A stretch of DNA of 64,000 nucleotides from positions 12,937,037 through 13,001,036 of the forward strand of contig NC_063050.1 of the NCBI RefSeq assembly GCF_018812025.1. Direction: 5' to 3'. Below, piece after piece: positions 40,701-55,500 of the stretch (the first letter of the stretch is position 1; every line of letters begins with the position of its first letter). Below the pieces are notes generated by a model, which did no database searches, was not told where the DNA came from, and was given only the letters and a program-made list of their open reading frames with translations. The stretch is from Megalobrama amblycephala. Taxonomy: Eukaryota; Chordata; Actinopteri; Cypriniformes; Xenocyprididae. The position numbers and the translations under genes are program-made.

Positions 40701-43700
40701 CTGTCCAGGCAATTACTATGTCTATGAGCTGGTTAGTCCAACTATCTGTGTTCTTGCATATTGTGCAGGTAATGATATTCACATGAGCTTTGTCTACACA
40801 TTCATGATATTTGTGTCTTTGTTCATTAATCACTATTCTTCTAAACTTTCAGACACTGGCAGCGTTACCACTACAGCTGTCAGACCAGTGACCATCTCAA
40901 CTGGTAATGTAACACACTGTCTCTATTGGTTTATTTTCTGAATGATTTCTAATGTATGTACACATTTGTACCATTGGATAGATGTGTGCTTGTGTCAGAA
41001 GAGTAAAACATTTACTGTACCAGTATAATACAGTAAAAAAAAAAAAAAAAAAAAAAAAAAACTGCAACTGCCAGTACTTTCCTGTAAACACAGACTCATT
41101 ATTTTATCCATCTTACTGGTGTGTCAGCATTATTGAAATAAATGTTTATTATTGTTTTATTACAGTAAACCACATAGTCATTAATTTTTAAATAAGATAT
41201 GCTGTGGTAAACTTGAACACAATTTTTATTCTAATTCTACATGTACTTACAGACATTTCATGAAGGGTTAGGTTATCCATTCACTCAACTTAACTTTTTG
41301 AGTTAATTTTTTTTGCACTGACAAATGTTGTTATTTGACTTCTAAAGTTTACTTGGAATAACTTTACAAAAGTAAAGTGAACTTACTTTTTTAAGTTTTC
41401 AATACAACAGCTCATGTTCTTTTAACCTAATTTGACTTATTTCCTGTTAAACCAAATAAATAATTATTTTATTTCAATTGTTCTTATGTCACTTGTAAAT
41501 AATTATTTTCAAATGTTTCAGCCATGTTTTGGTTGAAAACTTTTTTAATTCATATGAATTTCTACTGCAAATAATAACTGATCTGATGTCAGCCACCGAA
41601 ACATCAACTGCAAACAATTAAATGAAATCTCTCAAGATTTAGATTCTACACAGCTGACACAGTGAATGCAGTGCAGAGCTTCCGTGGTTACTGTAGCATT
41701 AAGTGTGGTTTCACTTTAGTCACGGCCTCATGTGAATGACGTCATTAGTCATTGCTGAAGGTAGAGGCGCGTGAAATAAAAAGAGAACACGGTGGTTTTG
41801 GATCAAGACTGATTCGATGTGATTCTTTTTACAACAAAATTATACAGTTACGTCCGAAGTCTGTATTGGCAGATACCTGCCTCAGCATAACACACATGCA
41901 TCGTGATGTTCACGTGAACAGCATCAACTAGCACTGAGCCGGCGTTCAGATGTAAACTCTGCACTGCATTCACTACGTCAACTGTGTAGGAGACTGACAG
42001 GGAAGAGGAAAAATTGTTGAATAAAGTCGTTATTTTTGTTTTTGCGCACAAAAACTTGTTTAAATCAAAGAGTTTTTTTTATCAGAACTACTTTTAAGAT
42101 ATCCTTTGGATTATATTGGAAAAGCTGATCTTCTGCTGTAGAATCACAGTGCTGCTGTAATCAATAATGTAAATCTAACTCAGAGATTGGGCTCTAAATG
42201 AGTTCAGTGATTCAGGTCAAATAATGATTATGTGAAAACTTATCCAACACCATCTGATCATGTTTTCTCTTTGCTTGTCTGGCTGTTATAACTCAGTTAC
42301 AGCAGCCAAACAAAATCTAATTACAAAAAGTCAAGGGTCAAGAGCTCAACTAAAGCAAACCCTGATCTCCATGATGGTCATCTAAAAATTGTGATTTTCT
42401 CCTTTGGTGATAAAGGAGAATTGGTCGGTGTTAACATCAGGGATCTTTAATAATATTCAATCTTCACTCAGTTAGTCACTTAATTATCTCATTAATTTTA
42501 ACACTACTTTAGTGTTAATTTCACACTTTTATTTTAACACTTTCACACTAAATAAAATTTTTAAAATAAAAAAAATCTAAAAATTCATTCACTGAACTTA
42601 ACTTTTTGAGTTATCTTTTTGCACTGACTCAGTTAAGTTGTCTTTACGTAGAATATTAAGTACACTCAAAAATATATTTTGGTCTAAATTTGAGTTCCCT
42701 TTCGATACTTCACTCGTACTGCGTATGGGGAAAAGTCTCCCTTTTCACCGCTACTGAAGCCTTTTCAATAACGCAGTGTAACTGCACCGTCATTAGTTCA
42801 CTCATAGACAAGTTGTTGAACCAATGACGGCGCGGCATAGCTGTGCGGCCTATGGCGACAAAGCGCGCAAACTGTCCCGCCGAAAGGGGCAGGGTAAAGT
42901 CCTATATAAGTGAACATTTCGCCATAGGCCATCAGACCTTTCTCCTTCAGCGACGACAACGCATCTCTTCACTGATCCCCGCTGAAGCCTGCTCGCTGCC
43001 TGGAAAGAAGCTCGCCGCCTAGGAAGAAGCTCGCCGCCGTCGAAGAGGCTCCTGCAGCGGACCCAGCTGAGCCACCGGTTCGAGCTAGCGCCCGCGTCCT
43101 CGTCGACTGCCGCCTGGAGCGCCGTCTACGAGACGCCCGCCTCCCGCTTCCGGCCGCCTTCTCAGCGTGTCTCCTGCCGCCATCCGGCGCACCTAGAAGA
43201 GCTTTCCCCGCGGTTTATTTAACCGCTTTAAGAGCAAATTTCCAGCGGTTCTACCGCTCTCTAAGAGCTTTCCGCAGCCCTTGCCGCTCTAAAAGAGCCC
43301 CTCAATCGGCGTTTTAACGGCGGCGCCATTTGTCAAAATGCCGCGCCACTTGTGTGGCACGTGCAGAGCCCCTCTGCACGAGAACGACGGGCACGATGAG
43401 TGCGTTGGATGCCTGGGCAAGTCCCATGCTGAAGGCGCGCTCGCCGGGGCCTCATGCCCGCACTGCGAGTACATGAGTCTGGCTTCTCTGCGATCGCGGG
43501 CCGCCTTCTTCAGGGAAGGTGACCGCGCTGCTCGCGCCCTCCCGTCTCCTTCCTCCCGCAAGCTGGCTAGGAAGAGACAGCGGGGCAGAACGGTCCAGCG
43601 CCCAGAGTCGTGCAAGCTCACGTCGGCCCAGCGCCCGCATGCCTCACCTTCTCCCACCAGAGAACAGTCCCCCGTCATGTTCTCTCGCCCGGAGTAGCCA

Positions 43701-46700
43701 TTGCAGCGTTTCATTCTCCTATCGCTGGCCAGTCAGTGGGACGAAACAGCCTTATAGTGCGTTTTCTGAGGGGTTCTAGGCGATTGAATCCTCGTCCCCT
43801 CACCGTTCCCGCCTGGGACCTCTCACTGGTCCTCAGAGCCCTCAAAGGACCTCCCTTTGAGCCACTGTGCTTAGCGGATCTCAGGCCCCTGACACTCAAA
43901 ACCGCTCTGCTACTTGCGTTAGCATCGGTCAAGCGTGTTGGCGACTTGCAGGCCCTCTCTGTGAGCCCTGCTTGCCTTGAGTTTGGGCCCGGCGACTCTA
44001 AGGTCGTTTTGAAACCTAGGCTTGGCTACGTTCCCAAGGTGCTCTCGACTCCGTTCAGAGCACAGGTCATTTCGCTCTCTGCGCTCCCTCCTTCGTCAGA
44101 TGAGTAAGAGCTGGAGTTGCTATGCCCCGTCAGGGCGTTGCGGACCTATGTTGAGCGATCGCAGCCTTTCCGGCAGTCAGATCAGCTCTTTGTTTGTTTT
44201 GGCGGCCGCACTAAAGGGTCTTCGGTCTCAAACAGCATCTCTCGCGTTGGATAGTCGACCCCATTGCTCTCTGCTACTCCTCTGTGGGCATGGATTGCCC
44301 CATTGGAGTTAGAGCCCACTCCACTAGAGGAATGGCTTCATCTTGGGCCTGGTCCAGTGGGGTTTCGATTAAAGACATCTGTGAGGCGGCCGGCTGGTCC
44401 TCGCTGTCCACTTTTGTCAGGTTTTATCAGTTGGACGTTCTGACCTTGCAAGCTCGGGTCCTTTCGGTGTGACTTTGCGGCCTCCATAGAGCTCCGCTTC
44501 TCGCACAATCAGGAGTTTTCTCCACTTGTAGTGTAACAGGGTTTGGCAGCTCCGGCCTCCTTGTCCTCTGGGCCCCTTATGGCGCCCGGACAAGTCCAGT
44601 CATTCCCAGCTGTGGCACGGCGCGGTTGAATTCGTTCCCCATACGCAGTACAAGTGAAGTATTGAAAGGGAATGTACTCGGTTACTAACGTAACCTCGGT
44701 TCCCTGAGATACGGCACGAGTACTGCATTACTTGCCATGCCACGAGGCTGCAGCTTCAGTGTCGTCGCTTCAGTTGAATGACCTGATGGCCTATGGCGAA
44801 ATGCTCACTTATATAGGGCTTTACCCCGCCCCTTTCGGCAGGAAAGTTTGCGCGCTTTGTCGCCATAGGCCGCGCAGCTATGCCGCGCCGTCATTGGTTC
44901 AACAACTTGTCTATGAGTGAACCAATGACGGTGCAGTTACACTGCGTTATTGAAAAAGCTTTTTTCCCCATATGCAGTACTCGTTCCGTATCTCAGGAAC
45001 CAAGGTTACGTTAGTAACCGAGTACGTTTTATACAATTGAATTACATTCAAATTTTCCATCCATTTGGATTACATAGTTTTAACATAAACAAACGAATTA
45101 TCTTAATGTGATTCATATTTGTCAGTTACATGTAAATGCAATAGATAAGAAAAATGCCCAGGTTAATTAATACTGCTTATAGTGTTCATGTGTGTGTATA
45201 TGTAGCGTATGCACACGTATCAGGATAATCAATAAACTTTGGAATGTTCAGAACGCTTTTAGCATGCGGGACTGGGTTGTAAAACCTCATCTGGCTCTGA
45301 GACAGATCTGCCAAAGATGAGCCCACTTGACACTTTTGTGGACCTGCGAGGATAAACAGAAAGTGCAACTTCCTCACTTTGGTGACTTCAAAAGTAGCAC
45401 CCCCCCCCCAGAGACTGACCAGATTCACATTCCAACACCCCACACACACAGGGACACACAAAGACACACACACAGACACATATAGAAACACACAATCATA
45501 CATTTTTGACTGTAAAACACAACTATGCTGAAATACCTGTATTTCATGTATGTATTTCATCATGTATTTTAGGGCCTATGCATGTTTCCTAGTGTTTAAA
45601 TGAGTGTATTTGTGCTAGTGTGCATTTTAACGATATAATTTTGTCTGTAAACCATAACTTCTTCCCTATGCCTTTCCGACCTATCGAGTTTGATCTCGTT
45701 TTAAAGCTCCGGACTTGAGCTATTCATTGAGACATGTCACAAAACGGACAAATGCATTTTTCTATGTGTTTAATGATCCTGTGAAGAACACGCTCCATCT
45801 CGAAATCCGATCTGATGGGCATTAAGTATGCAAACTCAGCTAGGATTCCAAACAAAGGAACTTTGCCCGCCAAATAGTGCTGCGCATCTATTGGTCGCTA
45901 CAATTCAGGAGGTGTGTTAGCTTGGGTTCCATAAAACAATGACACACACCTTCACCTCGTCTCTTCGCTTCTCTTCTTCTTCTCCTTTGTCTCCCGACTG
46001 ACTCACGAGCACCTCGTGCACGGACGCCTCAGGTGACCGCGCTTCCCAACCACGCGCGCAGCTCGGGAGGACCACTTCTTTAGACTCTCTCTCTCTTCGG
46101 CTAAGTTACTTAAGCTTAAACCTCTTTTGAAAACCCCGCCGGAGAAACCCTCTCTGAAAGGACCAACCCAGCCAGGCGCATTGAAACTGCTACACACGGA
46201 CTTGAACCAATAAGCAAGTATTATCATTTATCTGAATTTGTCTAAACTGATTTCTGTGCTGGCTCTCTCTCAAAAAGGTTTAACAAAGAATTTGCCATCC
46301 TTTGATCATCTTTCTTTCCATGTCTTTTCTTCATTCTCACCCTTGTGTATATATATGTGTATACTTCTGTATATATTTTAGACGTAGCCTATAATCTCTG
46401 TAGCCGTAGCTATATATATTAAACACTTAATTCATGCTCGATTGTTCTGTTGTTCTTTCAACTGAAGACCAAGTCACTTTAACGTTTTTCGATCGCTTTA
46501 TGCTTTAGTTATTTTCATGGCCAGAGAATAACTCTGTTTATAATATTCTGTGAGGGACTTAGTTTGCTGGACAAAAGAACAGTTTCTCTAAATAATTATT
46601 AAACCAGAACTAATCATATATGTAATTGATTATAATTCGTTGTAATTGATTCACAATATATGTTTAATTCTCCGTTGGGTCGATATATGAATCATAATTT

Positions 46701-49515
46701 ATTCATAACCTTATGAATTATTATATTCATATTTCATCCATAAATTTAGTAATAACCGCTACATTCGTTACAAGCATGTGGTTTTTATTTATTTGTTATT
46801 ATTTTTTTTTTAATTCTTCTAATGATCAGATTGTCATGACACTGCTGGAGCAAATGCTGCAGTATCATGAGATCAATAGAAAGTTTAAAGTCATTAATAA
46901 CAACATCTTAGCAAAGTAAAATATAGTATATATTCTTTTTCTTTTCTAATACACATTTGCATTTTAATAATCCTATAAATGCATTTAAAAAAAATATTGT
47001 GGATCGAAATGAATTGCTCCGAATTAGCAAAAAAAAAAAGAAGTACTGTCTTAGGCTGCACTTCTTAATAACACACGTTTTTTCTGAAACATGGTAATTT
47101 CTCATAATGTTTTCATGCAGCTAATCTCTCTGACCCCTGCTACAACTACACTGTGCTGAACGATACATGGAGATCCATCAATAATACTTATGATTGAGTC
47201 AGGAAGTGTGACATCTCTGTCTCCTGGAGCGGCTGGTATCGTCTCTTCATCAACAGCACGAGCGCTCATATCCCAGATAAGTGTGTTGCTCGGTATAGCT
47301 GTGGCACTGATGCCCCACTGTGGATACGCGGTGGACACCCAACAGTTGAGGATGGAGTCGTCACTCGAGATGTCTGTGGTCACTGGGACAATTACTGCTG
47401 CTATTTCGGGTCTTTTCCTGTTAAAGTCAAAGCCTGTCCAGGCAATTAATGATGTTTTATTAAACAAGGTTCGGGAGGAACAGGTGCAGATAATTAACCT
47501 AACTAGCTCAGGTGGAGAGCATTCAGTTAATCAATGCAATCAGGACAAGAGGTATAAATACAGCAGACTTACCTCTGTTCGTCTGACAGTTCATCAGCAT
47601 CCCTCCTCCACCCCTTCTCCTCACTTCAGTTCTATCTACTTCTATCTCAACGAAGGGGGGGGGTACTCTGGGTTCGGGCCAAAATTTCCAAGCTCGGAGC
47701 CCTCCCCCCGGACAGCACGCCAAATATGCATAACCCTTACTGTACTTAATTATATGTAAATGTGAACTCGTGAATTATGTCTATGAGCTGGTTAGACCAA
47801 CTATCTGTGTTCTTGCATATTGTGCAGGTAATGATATTCACATGAGCTCTGTCTACACATTCATGATATTTGTGTCTCTGTTCATTAATCACTATTCATC
47901 TAAACTTTCAGACACTGGCAGCGTTACCACTACAGCTGTCAGACCAGTGACCATCTCAACTGGTAATGTAACACACTGTGTCAGAAGAGTAAAACATTTA
48001 CTGTACCAGTATAATACAGTAAAAAAACAAAAAAACAAAAACTGCAACTGCAACTGCCAGTACTTTCCTGTAAACACAGACTCATTATTTTATCCATCTT
48101 ACTGGTGTGTCAGCATTATTGAAATAAATGTTTATTATTGTTTTATTAACAATAAACCACATAGTCATTCATTTTTAAATAAGATATGCTGTGGTAAATT
48201 TGAACACAATTTTTATTCTAATTTTATTCTGTACTTACAGACATTTCATAAAGGGTAAGGTTATCCATTCACTCAACTTAACTTTTTGAGTTAATTTTTT
48301 TTTGCACTGATAAATGTAGTTATTTGACTTCTAAAGTTTACTTGGAATAACTTTACGAAAGTAAAGTGAACTTACTTTTTTAAGTTTTCAATACAACAGC
48401 TCATGTTCTTTTAACCTAATTTGACTTATTTTCTCAGTTAAACCAAATAAATAATTATTTTATTTCAATTGTTCTTATGTCAGTTGTAAATAATTATTTT
48501 CAAATGTTTCAGCCATGTTTCGGTTGAGAACTTTTTTCATTCATATGAATTTCTACTGCAAATAATAACTGATCTGACGTCAGCCACCGAAACATCAACT
48601 GCAAACAATTAAATTAAATCTCTCAAGATTTAGATTCTACACACTTGACACAGTGAACGCAGTGCAGAGCTTCCGTGTTTACATCTGAACGCCGACTCTG
48701 TATTGGCAGATACCTGCCTCAGCATAACACACGTGTCGTGATGCTCTTGTGAACAGCATCAACCAGCACTGAGCCGGCGTTCAGATGTAAACACTGAAGC
48801 TCTGCACTGAATTCACTATGTCAACTGTGTAGGAGACTGACAGGGAAGAGGAAAAATTATTAAAGTCGTTATTTTTGCGCACAAAAACTTGTTTAAATCA
48901 AAGAGTTTTTTTTTTTTTTTTTTTTTATCAGAACAACTTTTAAGAAATCCTTTGTATTATATTGAAATAGCCAGATCTTCTGCTGTAGAATCACAGTGCT
49001 GCTGTAATCAATAAGGATTGCTAATGTGTCGTCATCATGACGTATTCCCAGTGGTGAACGCAAAGCATTTTGGGAATCCGCGGCACAAACATTCGCGGCG
49101 CCTGACTTCTTTGCATGGAGGGAAGAATGCAGTGTTCAAGATGCCGTCTACCTGCTGTGTTGTACATTAATTTCAAGTCGCTGCAGCAGACCCAGGTCTT
49201 TTTTACAGATGTATGGGTCCAGGACCTGGAGATTGTAAAAGTGGGGCAGAAAACTGTCGTCCGTTCAAATGTATGCTAATGTTTTAAGCACCACACTCCA
49301 CACTTGAATTCTGACAGCACGCAGATAGATGAGAGAGAGCGAGTAGTGTGGTGCTTAAAACATTAGCATATATTTGAACGGACGACGGTTTTCTCCCCCA
49401 CTTTTACAATCTCCAGGTCCTGGAGAAAGACCTGGGCCTGCTGCAGCGACTTGAAGTTACCGAAAACTTTGTGTGTGTATGCACTAACACTTAATATCAT
49501 GTAGTTGTGTGTGTG

Positions 49516-49553
<38 letters not shown>

Positions 49554-52500
49554 AAAATATGGGTGATGGAAGTTGGGCAACAGTTTGACGTCGCTCTGCT
49601 CTTAAGGATCCAGTCCTTTGATTCCCTTTATTTTCTCGTCATATCTCGTCTTTGCATTAGGATTTAGTTTAAGGCGGTATGGTCCGACAATGTTTTCTTT
49701 AGCCTGCTGCATTTTGTAGGATTATATTCTGTTTTTCACGCTAACTTTTAATTATTTTCATGCCAGAACACTAGCCTGCTATGCCAGCCCATATAAACTG
49801 GCCAAACATACCCATAATTCTTTGCGTTCTGATGACGTTGCTGCCCAGTTGGTCACATGTCTTAGCGATCTCTATAATGTAAATCTAATGAGTTTTGGTG
49901 ATTCAGGTAAAAAAAAAAAAAGTGATTATGTGAAAACTTAACCAACACCACCTGATCATATTTTGTCTTTGCTTGTCTGGCTGTTATAACTCAGTTAGAG
50001 CAGCCAAACAAAATCTAATATTAAAAAGTCAAGGGTCAAGGGTCAAGAGCCCAACTAAAGCAAATCCTGAAAAATTGTCTGTAAAATTGGCAGTTATTTT
50101 AACACTTTAAATACTCTTTCTGAAGATAAAAGACATTTAATCTCTCATCTGATTAAACAACTCCACAAACACTACAAAACATTACCTGCTTCACTCATTA
50201 ACTAGACTGACTTTATTTCTGATGTCTACAGAAATTCTCATGAGGTTTAGATGATGATTTATTGAGATTCATTTGAAGTTACCATCTTTGAGGTCAGTGT
50301 TGGCTTTAATTGGGCTCTTTAATGTATCTGTTTTTCTCTGTCAGCTGTAACTGAGTGTTTGTAAAACACATTTGTTATGGCGTAAGTGTCAAGAGAATTT
50401 ATGATCAGATATCATCCTTCAGTGATCTGGTTCATTGACTTTATTCAGAGTTTGTTCTCTGATGAAATGGCTGATGTATTATTAGCTCTGTGCTGCTCAT
50501 TGTAGTAGAACTGTGATTCTAGGACATGAGATCCAACAATGTTGAGACAATTAAATAATATGAAGAATTTTAAAAACAGTTTGTGCACAAAAAAGTTTCG
50601 GTTTACTGCATCATTCCGACTCATACAGACATCAAGAATCAACGTATGAATCACAACAATGGTGACAGTATTTTTAAAGGCTTCATACTGCAATGCATGC
50701 TGGGTACTAACGTATTACAAACTTTATCCATGGCTCCCAGAATGCATTGCAACATGAAGTATTTTTTTTTTACCTTCACTATTGTTGTGATTCATACATT
50801 GATTCTTCATGTCTGTATGAGTCAGTGTGATGCAGAACAATTCATATTATCTGATTATCCCAACTCTCAGGTCATAGAATCACAGTTCTACTATATTGAA
50901 CAGCACAAAGCTAATAATGCATTACTCGTTTCATCAGAGATTAAACTCTGAAAAAGATCAATGAATCAAGTCACTGAATGATGCCTAACATCACTGGACC
51001 ATCAGCACTTGATCATACATGCTCGTGACTCTTCAAAATGAATATTTATCTGGCTGCTTTAACTGTGTTTGTTATGACAAATAAGAAAAAAAGAAACTCT
51101 GATCAAATGGTATAATCATCATGTATTGACCTGGTTTACTTATCCCAGAGTCAAATGTTTGATTAAATTGTTTAGCATTAGCTATTAGTTTAAAATGCTT
51201 ATACTATCACAGAAACGTCTGCAATACTATGATACTATAAGCAACTTTATGAAGTCATTATGGAGAAAACGTTATGACAAGATCATGCACACTCACACAG
51301 ACATCAAGAATCAGCATATGAATCTCAACAATGGTGAAAAAAAATGGATGGCCGCCTTGGTTTGTAGCGTCTTGATACTTTTGTTATTTTTGTTTGTTTG
51401 TCCTGTTTTGAGTAACTTTTTTTCCGATCAGCTTTACTAGTGACGAACTCCTAGATATCAGAAACAACACACCAAATAACTTTTTGACGAATTTTTTTGA
51501 ACATGCAGACGTTTTACTGGACATTCTAGTTTGAGGAGCTGTGATAATATACAAGCGCTCCAAACAACGCAATCGAAGGAAGAGTTCCGTAAAATTCTGA
51601 AAGCACGGGTTTAGGACTTCACTGCCGAGTATTCATCTGTCGAATCTCTGCTCCCTAGCAAATAAAACAGACGAACTGCTTCTCCTCACCCGCACAAACA
51701 AGGACTTTTCAAACTCTGCTGCACTTTGCTTCACGGAAACCTGGCTGAACGGAGCCATCCCGAACATCTGCCGGGCTTCCAGCTGTTCAGAGTGGATCGC
51801 ATCACCGAGTCATCGGGGTAAACGAAAGGCTGTGGATTATGTGTTTATATCAATGAAGGCTGGTGTACAGATGTGACAGTGTTAAAGGAGACGTGCTGCC
51901 CTAATTTGGAGGCTCTCTTCATTAACTGTAAGCCTTGACACTGTGACATCCTACATCAGTTTCTGTGAAGATATGTGTGTTCCCACCAGGACTTACTTAA
52001 CATATAACAATGACAAACCTTGGTTTACTGCAAAACTCACACAGCTTCACCAGGATGCCTACAGGTGCGGGGACAAAGCCTTGTACAAACAGGCCAAAAA
52101 CACACTGAATAAGGAGATCAGTGTAGCAAAGAGAAGCTATGTAAACAAGGTAGAACACCAGCTTTCAGCTACTGACCCTGCATCAGTGTGGAAGGGCCTG
52201 AAAACCATCACCAGCTACAAGACCCCATCCCCCAGCACTGTGGACAACCAACATTTGGCCAACGAGCTCAATACATTTTACTGCAGGTTTGAAAGGCCTG
52301 GTCTCACACCCCACACTCGCTCAGACCGTCTCACCACACAGCCATCAACACCCTCACTCCCCTCCCTCCCCCCTCTCCCCCTCTCCCCCTCTCCCCCCTC
52401 TCCCCCTCTCCCCCCTCTTGCTTCTCAACTTGCACTTCAGATTAGAGAGAGGGATGTATGCAGAGTCTTCAGGAAACAGAAGATGAGGAAAGCCAAAGGC

Positions 52501-55500
52501 CCAGACGGTGTTTCACCAGCCTGTCTCAAAGCCTCTGCTGTCCAGCTGTCATCCATCTTCACACTGATCTTCAACAGATCACTGGAGCTCTGTGAAGTCC
52601 CCTCCTGCTTCAAATGCTCCACCATCATCCCTGTACCCAAGAAACCAAAAATCACAGGACTAAATGACTACAGACCTGTTGCTTTGACATCTGTAATCAT
52701 GAAGTCATTTGAGAGACTGGTGCTGGCCTACGTAAAGGACATCACTGGACCCCTGTAGTTTGCTTATCGAGCAAACAGGTCTGTGGATGATGCAGTCAAT
52801 ATGGGACTGCATTATATCCTACAACATCTGGACAAAACAGGGACTTATGCAAGTTCATTCTGATTCTGAACAAGTAACCAAAATCACCTAAAAAGTCAAG
52901 GGTCAAGAGCCCAACTAAATCAAACACTGACCACCATAATGGTAACATCAAACTGTTTTTCAATAAGACATCAACATCTAAACCTCTGTTAATTCTCAAT
53001 AAGAACCTTTGTATAAAAGAAATAAAGTCTCTATTGCAATAAGTGAACATGCTGAGATCTTGAGAGATCTGTTAGTGTTTAATGTTCTGTTGTTGCCAGT
53101 GATTTGAATTAAATCAGGAAGTCAGTCTGACAGTTGTCAATCATTTGATCGTTTTTTTCTACAATTTTTTTTTTTAAAGTAAAGGTATTTTATCATAATA
53201 ATTCTGAAAAATCCTTTAAAATAACAGTGTATTCAGTTTATTCACTTTCATTTTAAGGGTTTTACAGGGTATTAATTTATACATGCCGCAGTGCATGCTG
53301 GGACTATGGCAGTACCCAGCATGCATTGCAGCATGAAACTTTTTGTTTATTGTCACCATTGTTGAAATTCATATGCTGATTCTTGTTTTTTAACAGTAGT
53401 TAAAATTTTTTTTTTATGATTTAGAAATTATACACGGTGAACGATTGGTGCAACGTGATAGGAAGCTCAGTTCTTTTCCACGAACCGGAACTGGTTAGTA
53501 TTTGATTACTGGAGATGCGAACTGTTTCAAATGATTTAGTCCGATTTGGTGGACTGGTTTGACCGGTTCACTAAAAAGAACTAAAGCAAACACTGATCTC
53601 CATAATTGTGGCATTGTATTTTGACCAATAAGACATCAACATCTAAACCTCTGTTAGCTCTCAATAATAACTTCTGAAGACATATGAAAGAAATAAAGTC
53701 AGTATAGTTAGTAATAAGTGAAGCTGGCTGCCATTCATTTGACCGTTTTATCATTTAACTGTTTTGACACTATTTAATTACAGATTATTTTTGTCATTTT
53801 ACATACATTTGTATGTAATTTATGAAAACATAAAAAAATACACTGTATAAAAATACAATAATTTAATTTTTCTGTATAAAAAAATGTGAATTACTGAGAT
53901 TTTTCATGAATGTAATAATACTTAAAATAACAGCCAAGTTGTTAATTTACACATATTGTTTATAATTTTACAGAGTTTGGAGTATAATTTAAAAGAAAAG
54001 AAAAAAAAATCACATTTATTTTCTGTAATTTTTTTTTTTTTTTTTTTTTTTTACAGTGTGCCAATACAGTACTAAAGACTTTATGAGATTATTTTTCAAA
54101 GTTTTTGTCTGACCCTGCTGAATATTCATTCGCAGATTGTCTTCATTCTGATTTCTGTCATTGCAGGTATAAATATAACACTGAAGGACGGATGCACCGT
54201 AAGTTGAGTTTCTGAAATTAAAGTTTTAGAGTTGAACTGACAGCTCCTATCAATAGCCATGTTTCCATCCTGGTTGCAGCAGCTTCCATTTTTATCATTG
54301 AAGTTTTGTACCAGTTTTTCAGGAAGTGGCCATTTTGTTCTTTTGAACATGGAATGGAGACTATGATATTTTATGCAATACTTTGCTCAAGTTAAATTCA
54401 CAACTTTGGGTTGAAAACAGATAATTAGTTCAAAGAGTAGTGCAATAAAATGTACATTGTAGACAACCGTTACGTGAAATATGAATTATTTTATATATAT
54501 ATCTATATATCTATATTTATATTATTTTAATTCATTATTTATTTTTTTATTAATTATTCATTCATTCATTCATTCATTCATTATTTAATTAATTTAATTA
54601 TTTCATTAAAGGATCTTCACAGTGTTCTTCAGTACAGTAACAATACATGTTTGGTTCCCTGGTAATCTTGAAAAACATGATCAAAATCAACAAATACTGC
54701 TTTCACAATTGTGATTTCAGAGTCAGAACTGTTTCCAAAATCTACTTGAGCAGATCGAGAACATCTCAACATCTCAAGTGCTCTCTGTGACTGTAAGTCT
54801 TCAAGAGAAAATAATAAAATATTTGTCAGTTACAGACTGTAGATAATAGATAACTGACAAAACAGTGCTGTCTTATTGGCTCTGTTGACATTTACTGTGA
54901 CTCTGTTAATCTGATCAATAAACTAGACTGTGATGAACATTTTGGCTATGGCCTTCAACACTTCAGAGAAGATTTTAGAGTCGTCATCATCATCATCATC
55001 AGTCAGCCCAACTGAACTCGCTTCCCAAGGAAACAGTATGTTAAAAACCAGTGAGAAACTCATTTCTACATTGGTGAAGCCGACATACACAAGTGACAAT
55101 GTCAGTTTTACTCTTGCAGCTGTAGGTAAGTGGAGAAAAAGTTATTATTGATAATAAAACTGAGACTATATATGATGTCAGGGAGTTTACATGTGGCAGA
55201 AAGCAACAATTAATGCTACAGCTACAGTAAATATATAATTGTGATGAGTTACAAATGTTTTAAAAGAGGGCAGAAAAAACTCCCAGATAGCAAACAATGA
55301 TCGAAACAATGTTAAATCAATGTTTATTTGTGAACATTAACCGCACTGAATCAATATCACTTTTGCACCCGCAAGTAATGTTGAAAAAATTGTGAAATTT
55401 CAACAACAAATTAATGGAAATGGCATTGAGGTTGGTTCAACATCATGCTTGCAATCTCAGAAAATGAATGATGTTTTATTGGAAATGTTTGGTCACCATT

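Larger units (their letters stand above)
42695..45025 (+). mobile_element. DIRS-type tyrosine-recombinase retrotransposon, internally deleted
   Basis: Inverted repeats at about 42700-42960 and 44740-45000 pair with each other (GGCCTATGGCGACAAAGCGC against GCGCTTTGTCGCCATAGGCC). Just before the right repeat, 44637-44728 holds the internal complementary region, with the inverse of the left terminus (CGCAGTACAAGTGAAGTATT) directly followed by the inverse of the right terminus (TACTCGGTTACTAACG). This is the DIRS hallmark. Only a gag start and the recombinase remain; reverse transcriptase and RNase H are gone. No target duplication is visible, as expected for DIRS. A TATA-like CCTATATAAG lies at about 42900. 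Confidence 0.9.

Noticed and set aside
40358..40786. 142-codon frame MVISQNVFM... over the D8C exon
   Set aside because: It is out of frame with the cysteine-rich D8C protein, whose phase and splice sites fit the gene.
43289..43714. Long minus-strand open frames over the DIRS gag
   Set aside because: They mirror the GC-rich plus-strand gag and show no domain; the plus strand has the Cys/His motifs.
47190..47759. 189-codon frame across the dead D8C exon and the insertion
   Set aside because: It is a chance frame joining two unrelated sequences; it is not the D8C frame.
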